DNA from: an uncultured Lachnospiraceae bacterium | GTDB lineage: Bacteria > Bacillota > Clostridia > Lachnospirales > Lachnospiraceae | Reading direction: 5' to 3' | DNA: 13,070 bases | NCBI GenBank assembly: GCA_946631935.1 | Contig: CAMPAP010000150.1 | Location: 1 to 13,070 of the forward strand | In this document: in pieces, positions 6,726 to 13,070 of the stretch | Numbering within the stretch: position 1 is the stretch's first letter | How the letters are laid out: the number at the start of each line of letters is the position of its first letter | The notes under the pieces: generated by a model | What the model was told of the DNA's origin: nothing | The model's input: only the letters and a program-made list of their open reading frames with translations | Database searches by the model: none | Translations under genes and position numbers: made by a program

Positions 6726-6740
6726 TTATCAATGGTAATT
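6724..6740. promoter_or_regulatory. Palindromic candidate operator at the -35 of ilvN-ilvC
   Basis: AATTATCAATGGTAATT has 7-nt arms matching at 6 positions around a 3-nt centre and touches the -35 box. The position suits a repressor or activator site. The regulator is unknown, and chance is possible in such AT-rich DNA. Confidence 0.3.
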
Positions 6741-6814
6741 ATTTCTTATTAAAATGTTTTTATGATAAAGATCGGATAAATATTAAGAATTACGGCTAAA
6801 ACACTGCAATATGT

Positions 6815-6843
6815 AAAAAGACTGCCTGCAAAAGCAGACAGCC
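6815..6843 (-). terminator. Rho-independent terminator of the lipoprotein gene
   Basis: On the minus strand GGCTGTCTGC pairs with GCAGGCAGTC (10 bp with two G-T wobbles) around a TTTT loop, followed by TTTTTACAT. It begins 15 nt after the lipoprotein stop codon. Confidence 0.92.
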
Positions 6844-6858
6844 TCTTATGATATTTCA

Positions 6859-7839
6859 TTACTGGATAAGCTCTACTATTATCTTCATGGTCTCGTCGCT
6901 GAGTCCGTAAGTCTCGGATTCATCTCCCTGACCGAAGACATTAACGCTGTAGCTGAAATTATCAGAAACCCAGATTGCCTTAATGGTCTTGCCTTCAGCA
7001 TTTCCGAAGCAGTTGATCTCAAAACCGTCAGCAGATGTGAATGACCAGTTATATTTATAATCGTTATAATCACCGGAAATATCTTCGCTGTCCTGGTTAA
7101 GACCCTTACGGATAACAAGCTCTGCTGATCCTACAAGTCCTGTTGCCTGGGCAATATGCTCCATATAGTCATACTCGGTTATGCAAAAAGCATTGCCGTT
7201 GTATTCCTTATTTTCGGGAACCATAAAATATCCGACACCTGCACCGTCTGCTGCTGCCTGTGCATCATCAACTTCATGCCAGGGATTAGCAAGTCCGGGA
7301 TAATACTCAACTCTCTCAAAGAAAGTTTCACCGTCTATTCCGTCTACGTCCATGTTGGCACTTCTCCAGCCAAGGGTACCGTCTTCTTCAAACCAGAACT
7401 CTCCTGCTCCGTCTGTATATTTTACGTCATCGGTGTAATTCTCTTCATCGGTATATGTGCGGATATAAAACTTTGCATCGGTATACTCAAGAAGACCTGT
7501 TGATTCATAATATGTAGCGGTCATTTCCCAGTTTGAAGATTCAAATGCACTGCCTGACCAGCGTACAGTAACTCTGTACTCATCTCCCTCAAGACGCTCG
7601 ATATCAATATTGCATCTGCCGGCAATGGGCTCTGTAAATGATCCGGTAAAATCAGGCTTATCAACAACATCTTCGGTAACCTCATCAACAGTCTCCTCGA
7701 CTGCTTCAACACCTTCTGCAGCCTCTTCGGCAACCTTGTCAACATCGGAAGGAACCGTTGTTTCTACTGCAGAATTACCGCATGCACTCATCATGATCAT
7801 CATAGCTCCCATAAGAGCGGTCAAAGATTTCTTTTTCAT
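6859..7839 (-). CDS. Putative secreted lipoprotein of unknown function
   Basis: I do not recognise a named family. Residues 1-20 form a short lipoprotein signal peptide: MKKKS, a Met-rich hydrophobic stretch, and a lipobox-like MSAC with Cys20 as the acylation site, so the protein should be anchored on the outer face of the membrane. Residues 36-62 are a strongly acidic linker. A region rich in aromatic residues and probable beta strands (63-180) contains WEMTATYYESTGLLEYTD and a FWFEEDGTLGW turn. A second region (about 200-326) ends with YGLSDETMKIIVELIQ. The ATG at 7839 is preferred over an in-frame ATG at 7851 because GGAGG lies 5 nt before it. It has its own promoter and terminator, so it is a monocistronic gene set between the two branched-chain units. 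Confidence 0.85.
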   Translation of the reverse strand: MKKKSLTALMGAMMIMMSACGNSAVETTVPSDVDKVAEEAAEGVEAVEETVDEVTEDVVDKPDFTGSFTEPIAGRCNIDIERLEGDEYRVTVRWSGSAFESSNWEMTATYYESTGLLEYTDAKFYIRTYTDEENYTDDVKYTDGAGEFWFEEDGTLGWRSANMDVDGIDGETFFERVEYYPGLANPWHEVDDAQAAADGAGVGYFMVPENKEYNGNAFCITEYDYMEHIAQATGLVGSAELVIRKGLNQDSEDISGDYNDYKYNWSFTSADGFEINCFGNAEGKTIKAIWVSDNFSYSVNVFGQGDESETYGLSDETMKIIVELIQ

Positions 7840-7876
7840 AATGTCCTCCATTAATCCATTTAATTACTTCATTTAT

Positions 7877-7905
7877 ACTATAAAACCATAAAAAAGATAA
7901 AACAA
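7877..7905 (-). promoter_or_regulatory. Candidate promoter of the lipoprotein gene
   Basis: On the minus strand TTGTTT (7900-7905) and TATAGT (7877-7882) are spaced by 17 nt. They lie just after the upstream terminator and about 40 nt before the ATG. Confidence 0.5.
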
Positions 7906-7915
7906 TGCAATTATT

Positions 7916-7957
7916 AAACAAAATACCCAAAGAAAAGTTGCTTTCTTTGGGTATTTT
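7916..7957 (-). terminator. Terminator of the metH-ilvB-ilvN unit
   Basis: A perfect 16-bp stem (7920-7935 with 7942-7957; arms AAAATACCCAAAGAAA) with a 6-nt loop. The minus-strand 3' side reads TTTTGTTTAA. A short T run on the plus strand means it could also stop transcripts from the other side. It lies about 60 nt after the small-subunit stop codon. Confidence 0.92.
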
Positions 7958-8016
7958 TCCAAGATAATATCCAATTCTTTTATTTGTTTGATCACATATA
8001 AAAAACAGTCAATAGA

Positions 8017-8514
8017 TCAGTTCTGTTCATTCTCAGAACACTTTGCTAAAGCCAGGGTTCCGGTTCTTGCAACTTCAACGATGGATACGGATCTGAACAT
8101 TTCAAGAAGAAGTCTGATCTTTTCAGGTGATGCGCAGATCTGGATCATCATAAAATGAAGACTCATGTCTACGATCTCCGCTTTCATGACCTCACATATC
8201 TCCATGATCTCCGCACGATTGTTCTTATTGTACTTTATCTTCATGAGCATCAGCTCTCTGGATACACACTGGGACTCGGTAAAGGTCTTTACCTTAATGA
8301 CATCAAGCTTTTTATTGAGCTGTTTTTCAATCTGCTCAAGAGTCCTTTCATCACCGGAAGAAACAATGGTCATGGACGAAACAGTGGGATCATCGGTTTC
8401 ACCTACTGCAAGTGAGTCGATATTAAAGTTTCTTCTGGAAAAGAGACCGCTTACTTTGCTTAGCACACCGGCTCTGTTTTCAACATTTACGGAATAGATT
8501 CTCTTATCTTTCAT
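8017..8514 (-). CDS. ilvN: Acetolactate synthase small subunit, copy next to ilvB
   Basis: A 165-residue ACT-domain regulatory subunit placed 12 nt after ilvB, where the partner of that enzyme is expected. The N-terminal ACT domain reads IYSVNVENRAGVLSKVSGLF and keeps Asn13, Gly16 and Asn31 at the valine-sensing positions known from E. coli IlvH. The middle keeps GDERTLEQIEKQLNK (54-68). The C-terminal half is more diverged than in the ilvC-linked paralogue: the IFRGxIIDV block is replaced by CEVMKAEIVDMSLH, though VEVARTGTLAL is kept near the end. The ATG at 8514 follows AGAGGTG, which lies in the short gap after the ilvB stop. A strong terminator follows. Two small subunits for one visible catalytic subunit is unusual. 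Confidence 0.92.
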   Translation of the reverse strand: MKDKRIYSVNVENRAGVLSKVSGLFSRRNFNIDSLAVGETDDPTVSSMTIVSSGDERTLEQIEKQLNKKLDVIKVKTFTESQCVSRELMLMKIKYNKNNRAEIMEICEVMKAEIVDMSLHFMMIQICASPEKIRLLLEMFRSVSIVEVARTGTLALAKCSENEQN

Positions 8515-8526
8515 GCTTCACCTCTC

Positions 8527-10152
8527 TTATTCCGGTTTTACAACGTCTTTGGGATCGACGATACATTCAAGAAGAACATTCTTTTTATCGCTGAGGAATT
8601 TTTTTATCACGGCTTTTGAATCCTTCATATTATCAAGTCTGAGATAATCAAATCCGTAAGCCTCGGCAATATGCTCAAGATTGGGATCACCGTCCAGTTT
8701 TACCATGGAATATGCATCATCATATGTATAATGCTGGTATTCACGGACCATTCCAAGATATCCGTTTCTTAAGACTACGATCTTAGCCTGTACATCATGC
8801 TGTACAAAAGTTGCAAGCTCGCACATTGACATCTGGAAACCGCCGTCACCGCATACAGCGACAGTCTGTCTCTTTGGAGCGGCAATTTTTGCACCAAGAG
8901 CGGCAGGTATGGCATAACCCATTGTTCCCATTCCTCCGCTGGTGAGCATCCTGCCTTTTCCGATAACTATATTTGCACAGGACCAAATCTGATTCTGTCC
9001 CACATCGGCAACATAAATACTTCCGTCTATCATGTCTGTTGTAAGCTGTCTTACGAACTCTGCGGGATCCACGTATTTGGATGAGGGCTTTCTTGAAGGC
9101 TTAAATGCTTTTCTTTCCTTAGTAAGTTCTTTTACCCATTCAGAATAATCTGCATCAATATCCGAAGCAGTAAGCTCTTCAAGAATACTCTCGGCATCAC
9201 CTACAAGAGGGATGGTCGAGTAAGCATTTTTTCCTATCTCGGCGGGATCCACATCCATATGGATAAGTGTCTTGTTGCCGTTACTGATAAGTTCCGGTCT
9301 GTTAACCGCCCTGTCTGCAACTCTTGCACCTATCATGATTATGACATCCGCATCATTCATGGCTTTATTGGCATAAGGCTTTCCGTTATTACCAACCATG
9401 CCAAAATACAGGGGATGTGCTGTGGGAAGAACTCCGATACCCATCATTGTTGAAACAACCGGAATGTTCTTCTCTTCGGCAAATTTTTGAAGTTCATCAT
9501 CCGCATTTGAAAGGAAAACACCGCCTCCCGCACAGATAATCGGCTTTTTGGCGCAATTTAATTCCTTGATGACTTTCTTTATCTGGGCTGTATTTCCCTT
9601 GACAGTGGGCTTATATGTTCTTAAGCTGACCTCTTCAGGATAGTGAAAATTCTTAAGAGGCTGGTTCTGTATATCAATGGGAATATCAATAAGAACAGGT
9701 CCCTTTCTTCCGGTGGACGCAATATAAAAAGCTTCTTTTATGATCCTTGGAAGATCCTGTGCATCTTTGACAAGATATGAATATTTAACAAAAGACTCAA
9801 CAGCTCCTGTTATATCCGCTTCCTGGAAAACATCGGATCCAAGAAGTTCGGAATTAACCTGACCCGTTATAATGATCATGGGAATGGAATCTGCAAAAGC
9901 CGTTGCTATTCCTGTTATTACATTGGTTGCGCCGGGGCCGCTTGTTACGGCACACACTCCGGGCTTCCCGCTGATCCTTGCTTCCCCGCTTGCCATATGA
10001 GCGGCATTTTGCTCAGTCCTTACCAGAATGGTCCTTATATCGGAATCGAGAATGCTGTTATAAAAAGGACAAATGGCAACACCGGGATAACCGTATACAT
10101 TTTTAACGCCTTCGATCTCGAGACATTTTACGATCGCATCTGCACCTGTCAC
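8527..10152 (-). CDS. ilvB: Acetolactate synthase large (catalytic) subunit, divergent
   Basis: ThDP-dependent enzyme that condenses two pyruvates to acetolactate, or pyruvate with 2-ketobutyrate to acetohydroxybutyrate. The three ThDP-family domains are visible: N-terminal domain with catalytic Glu47 (VRTEQNAAHMASG), central FAD-binding domain (about 190-340, with HMDVDPAEIGKN at 298-309), and C-terminal domain with the metal motif GDGG (435-438) to Asn463. The 541-residue length is typical. Three sites deviate: GYPGVAI (21-27) where GYPGGAI is usual; RVADR (277-281) where FAD-containing enzymes have RFDDR; and Tyr472 in GMVREYQ where E. coli AHAS II has Trp464. The start is GTG at 10152, with GGAGG 9 nt before it, giving the usual MTGAD start. 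It follows metH by 25 nt. The linked small subunit supports a biosynthetic role. Confidence 0.95.
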   Translation of the reverse strand: MTGADAIVKCLEIEGVKNVYGYPGVAICPFYNSILDSDIRTILVRTEQNAAHMASGEARISGKPGVCAVTSGPGATNVITGIATAFADSIPMIIITGQVNSELLGSDVFQEADITGAVESFVKYSYLVKDAQDLPRIIKEAFYIASTGRKGPVLIDIPIDIQNQPLKNFHYPEEVSLRTYKPTVKGNTAQIKKVIKELNCAKKPIICAGGGVFLSNADDELQKFAEEKNIPVVSTMMGIGVLPTAHPLYFGMVGNNGKPYANKAMNDADVIIMIGARVADRAVNRPELISNGNKTLIHMDVDPAEIGKNAYSTIPLVGDAESILEELTASDIDADYSEWVKELTKERKAFKPSRKPSSKYVDPAEFVRQLTTDMIDGSIYVADVGQNQIWSCANIVIGKGRMLTSGGMGTMGYAIPAALGAKIAAPKRQTVAVCGDGGFQMSMCELATFVQHDVQAKIVVLRNGYLGMVREYQHYTYDDAYSMVKLDGDPNLEHIAEAYGFDYLRLDNMKDSKAVIKKFLSDKKNVLLECIVDPKDVVKPE

Positions 10153-10177
10153 GAATAAATACCTCCGTTAAATATAA

Positions 10178-12685
10178 TCACGCCTGGATCCCAAGCAGTT
10201 TTTTAGCAACTATCACCGCATCCGCGGCATCTTTTGAAAATGCATCCGCACCGATCTCTTTTGCGTAGTCTTCGGTAACGCAGGCACCTCCGATCATGAC
10301 TTTTATATCAAGATTCTGTGCTCTTAAGATCTCAACAACTTCTTTCATATGTATCATTGTCGTTGTCATAAGAGCGGAAAGACAAATGATCTTTGAATCT
10401 GTTTTTACTGCTTCGGCAACAATATCCTCAGCTTTAATATCTTTACCCAGATCATGGACCTTAAATCCATAGTTCGAAAGCATCATGGAAACAAGGTTCT
10501 TACCTATATCGTGGATATCACCCTCCACAGTTGCGATAACAACGTTAGGTGCATCACCTGAAGCATTTCCCTTTTTCAGCTCAGGCTCAATAACACCGAT
10601 GGCAAGCTTCATACTTTCTGCAGAGGATATCAGCTGAGGAAGAAAATACTTGCCCTTATTAAAATAATCACCAACTGTATTAATTGCAGGGATAAGTGCT
10701 TTATTCAGTATATCATCTGCACTTATATTTTTATGAAGTGCTTCTTTTGCAGCTTTGGAAGATACATTCTTATTTCCTTCAACAACGGATCTGTAAAGCT
10801 GTATAAGATCATCGGGAACCTCAGATACTTTATCCGAAGATCCTTCAGATGAACCGGTTGCTTTTTTTACAGATCTGTCTTCCGGGGTAATATTTTTTAA
10901 GAGCTCTTCCTTTGCTTCTCTTTCAGCCTTTAATCTGCCCGCTGTATTTATATACTCAACATCGCTGCCTTCTTTATTTAAAAGCAGATCCGTAGCTCTT
11001 GCTGCTGCAACCAAAAGCTCCTGTCCCGGATTTGAGATTGCCATTGTAAGTCCGTTAAAAATGGCAAGAGTTAAAAATGCGGAATTTACATAACTTCTTT
11101 CAGGAAGTCCGAAGGAGATATTTGAAAGGCCTGTGATTGTGGCAAAGCCGTTCTCATAAGCATATCTTATGGTCTCAAGAGTCTTTAATCCCTGACTCTG
11201 ATCAGCTCCTACCGTTTGGACAAGACCGTCAATTATGATATTTTCTTTTGTAAGTCCAAGCTCAACAGAGCGCTTATAGATAATGTCTATTATCTCTTTT
11301 TTCTCATCTATATCTTTTGGAAGACCTTTTTCCGACAATGGAAGAAGGATAAAAACTGCGCCATACTTTGCACATGTGGGAAGCAGTCTTTCAAACTTTG
11401 CCGGCTCCAAAGACACGGAATTGATAAGAGCTCTTCCGGGGTAATGCCTTAAGGCCTTTTCAAGTATCTCCGGTGAACTGGAATCAAGACATAAGGGAAG
11501 GGATGTTGCCTGGGTGACTTCCTCGATGACTCTGAGCATCATTGACTCTTCATCGATCCCGCTCATTCCCACATTGATATCAAGTACGCCTGCACCCTTT
11601 TCTTCCTGCTCTCTTGCAAATGTCAGTACTCTTTCAGTATTGCCTTCACGAAGTTCGGCCTGAAGAGCTTTCTTTCCGGTGGGATTTATCCTTTCACCTA
11701 CGATGATGAATTTTCCGTCAAGTCCGAAGGAAAGAGTCTGTCTTTCACTTGAAAGATATCTGATGCCTTCCTTTCTGAAAGCCTTTCTTCTGACAGGGCC
11801 TTTTCCGAACTTTTCATTAATGGATCTTATATAATCTGCGTTTGTCCCGCAGCATCCGCCGATGATCTGAGCTCCTGCATCAACAAGGACTTCCATCTCT
11901 TTCGCAAAATCTTCCGCACTCATTCTGTATACGGTCTTATTGTTTTCATCCAGTTCCGGAAGACCTGCATTTGGTTTTGCGATAACGGGTATCAACGTAT
12001 TTTCGGCCATATCCGAAACGATACCTGCCATGCTCGCAGGACCTGAAGAACAGTTAACGCCTATTGCATCGGCTCCGAGGCTTTCGCAAACAACTGCCCC
12101 CGTAACGGCATCCGTTCCGAAAAGAGTCCTTCCGTTACTTTCAAAAGTAAGCGTGACCATTACAGGAAGGTCGGATACTTCTTTTGCGGCTATAAGAGCA
12201 GCTCTTGTCTCTGCAAGGCTCATCATGGTCTCAACAACAAAAAGATCGCATCCGTATTTTTCAAGAAGTATCATCTGCTGCTTATAGATATCTATCAGAT
12301 CTTCAAGATCAAGATTACCCATAGGCTTAAGCTGCCTGCCTGTCATGGTCAGATCACCGGCAACATAAACATTGCGGTCCTTACATTCATCTGCAGCCTT
12401 TCGTGAAATGCCGCACAGGGTTTTGATGATCTCTTCCCGGGAATCTTTAAGTCCGTATTCATCAAGTTTTATGGAATTAGCGCCAAATGTTGGTGCATAT
12501 AAAATATCAGTACCTGCATCTACATAGCTTCTCTGAAGCTCAAGCATGACATCAGGATTATCACTGATCCATTTTTCAGGGCATACGCCTGAAGGCATGC
12601 CGGCTTTGGCAAGATTGGTCCCGCATGCTCCGTCCAGATATATGATCTTATCTTTTACAAAATCCCTGAATTCCTGTTTTGTCAT
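10178..12685 (-). CDS. metH: Cobalamin-dependent methionine synthase lacking the reactivation domain
   Basis: MetH transfers the methyl group of 5-methyltetrahydrofolate to homocysteine through cobalamin. Domains in order (835-residue numbering): homocysteine-binding barrel (about 10-295) with zinc ligands Cys212 (GVNCSSGP) and Cys278-Cys279 (GGCCGT); pterin-binding barrel (about 325-590) opening FIIVGERINPTGKK; cobalamin cap (about 625-705); and a cobalamin Rossmann domain with the DIHDIG motif, axial His725. It ends right after that domain, so the AdoMet reactivation domain of the roughly 1,200-residue E. coli enzyme is absent, as in many Clostridia. The ATG at 12685, preceded by AAGGA, is preferred over an in-frame TTG at 12703. 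It appears to lead an operon with ilvB and ilvN. The 68-nt gap to the upstream terminator leaves no room for a SAM or cobalamin riboswitch; a TATAAA at 12725-12730 is a weak -10 candidate without a clear -35. Confidence 0.96.
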   Translation of the reverse strand: MTKQEFRDFVKDKIIYLDGACGTNLAKAGMPSGVCPEKWISDNPDVMLELQRSYVDAGTDILYAPTFGANSIKLDEYGLKDSREEIIKTLCGISRKAADECKDRNVYVAGDLTMTGRQLKPMGNLDLEDLIDIYKQQMILLEKYGCDLFVVETMMSLAETRAALIAAKEVSDLPVMVTLTFESNGRTLFGTDAVTGAVVCESLGADAIGVNCSSGPASMAGIVSDMAENTLIPVIAKPNAGLPELDENNKTVYRMSAEDFAKEMEVLVDAGAQIIGGCCGTNADYIRSINEKFGKGPVRRKAFRKEGIRYLSSERQTLSFGLDGKFIIVGERINPTGKKALQAELREGNTERVLTFAREQEEKGAGVLDINVGMSGIDEESMMLRVIEEVTQATSLPLCLDSSSPEILEKALRHYPGRALINSVSLEPAKFERLLPTCAKYGAVFILLPLSEKGLPKDIDEKKEIIDIIYKRSVELGLTKENIIIDGLVQTVGADQSQGLKTLETIRYAYENGFATITGLSNISFGLPERSYVNSAFLTLAIFNGLTMAISNPGQELLVAAARATDLLLNKEGSDVEYINTAGRLKAEREAKEELLKNITPEDRSVKKATGSSEGSSDKVSEVPDDLIQLYRSVVEGNKNVSSKAAKEALHKNISADDILNKALIPAINTVGDYFNKGKYFLPQLISSAESMKLAIGVIEPELKKGNASGDAPNVVIATVEGDIHDIGKNLVSMMLSNYGFKVHDLGKDIKAEDIVAEAVKTDSKIICLSALMTTTMIHMKEVVEILRAQNLDIKVMIGGACVTEDYAKEIGADAFSKDAADAVIVAKKLLGIQA

Positions 12686-12753
12686 AAAAAAACAATCCTT
12701 CAAATAAAATGCAACAATGATTATTTTATATTAATAAAGGCAAAAATTAAAGT

Positions 12754-12787
12754 AAAAAAACAGCCTGAAAGGTTATCTCTCAGGCTG
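12754..12787 (-). terminator. Rho-independent terminator of gltA
   Basis: On the minus strand CAGCCTGA and TCAGGCTG form a perfect 8-bp stem around an 11-nt loop, followed by seven T. It begins 10 nt after the citrate synthase stop codon and separates that gene from metH. Confidence 0.93.
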
Positions 12788-12797
12788 CATATCAGGA

Positions 12798-13070
12798 TCA
12801 TCTCTCTTCTATGGGTTTATATGCATTATGCTCTCCCACATATTTAAATGCAGGTCTTACGATCTTACCGCCGTTAACCAGCTCCTCGATCCTGTGTGCA
12901 CTCCAGCCGGACATCCTGGCAATGGCAAAAAGCGGAGTAAACAGTTCTTCGGGAATTCCAAGCATTGAATATACAAATCCCGAATAAAAGTCTACATTTG
13001 CACAAACCGGTTTGCGTATACCCTTATTCTCGGTTATAAGCTTTTTGGATATCCTCTCAACCCTGTCATA
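12798..13070 (-). CDS. gltA: Citrate synthase (Si type), C-terminal fragment, cut by the window edge
   Basis: The last 90 residues of a citrate synthase, which condenses oxaloacetate with acetyl-CoA; the 5' part lies beyond the window. The frame is open to the edge. NVDFYSGFVYSMLGIP holds the catalytic aspartate of the family, and LFAIARMSGWSAHRIEEL carries the conserved Arg and the GW-AH block near the C-terminus. The end, VRPAFKYVGEHNAYKPIEER, resembles the usual RP-YVG ending. These motifs are of the Si type and not of the clostridial Re type, which belongs to a different family. It ends in TGA with a strong terminator 10 nt on, so metH downstream needs its own promoter or readthrough. Confidence 0.93.
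   Translation of the reverse strand, partial: YDRVERISKKLITENKGIRKPVCANVDFYSGFVYSMLGIPEELFTPLFAIARMSGWSAHRIEELVNGGKIVRPAFKYVGEHNAYKPIEER

Noticed and set aside
12686..12753. SAM or cobalamin riboswitch before metH
   Set aside because: Only 68 nt separate the gltA terminator from the ATG, and no riboswitch core sequence is present.

Overview
All recognisable genes lie on the minus strand, so transcription runs from the high-coordinate end to the low end. The gene content fits an anaerobic Firmicute of the Lachnospiraceae, perhaps Butyrivibrio-like: AT-rich intergenic DNA, strong AAGGAGG-type ribosome sites, Clostridia-type LeuC/LeuD and RuvAB, a ZapA-like protein after ruvB, and an acidic lipoprotein. 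The genus is inference. There are no RNA genes, transposases, phage genes or CRISPR arrays.

Layout in transcription order. (1) 13070-12754: the C-terminal end of a Si-type citrate synthase (gltA) and its terminator. (2) 12685-8017: metH (cobalamin-dependent methionine synthase lacking the reactivation domain), ilvB and a first ilvN-type small subunit, spaced 25 and 12 nt apart, an apparent operon. (3) 7957-6815: a terminator, then a lipoprotein gene with its own promoter and terminator. (4) 6725-4917: a promoter with a possible palindromic operator, a second acetolactate synthase small subunit, a 62-bp tandem hairpin repeat, ilvC and a terminator. (5) 4916-4457: about 450 bp without genes, holding two related ~150-nt hairpin elements in inverted orientation. 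(6) 4456-34: an extended -10 promoter, then leuC, leuD, ruvA, ruvB and zapA-like, with gaps of 12, 20, 11 and 73 nt; a second promoter precedes zapA.

IlvB with its small subunits and IlvC carry out the first two steps of valine and isoleucine synthesis. LeuCD isomerises isopropylmalate on the leucine branch. ilvD, leuA, leuB and ilvE are not in the window. metH shares the ilvB transcript, and the Holliday-junction genes ruvAB lie behind leuCD, so housekeeping genes appear to ride on amino-acid operons. No T-box or riboswitch was seen upstream of any operon whose 5' end is visible, and the leaders are too short for one.

The most unusual signal is the pair at 4542-4693 and 4713-4863. In opposite orientation they share a 44-nt core at the same offset, the same unpaired positions, and a compensatory base-pair swap. 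This looks like an undescribed family of structured repeats. Second is the 62-bp tandem array in the ilvC leader, in which each unit carries two hairpins and a Shine-Dalgarno-like motif. Third is the divergent acetolactate synthase, altered at its FAD-motif and substrate-specificity positions.
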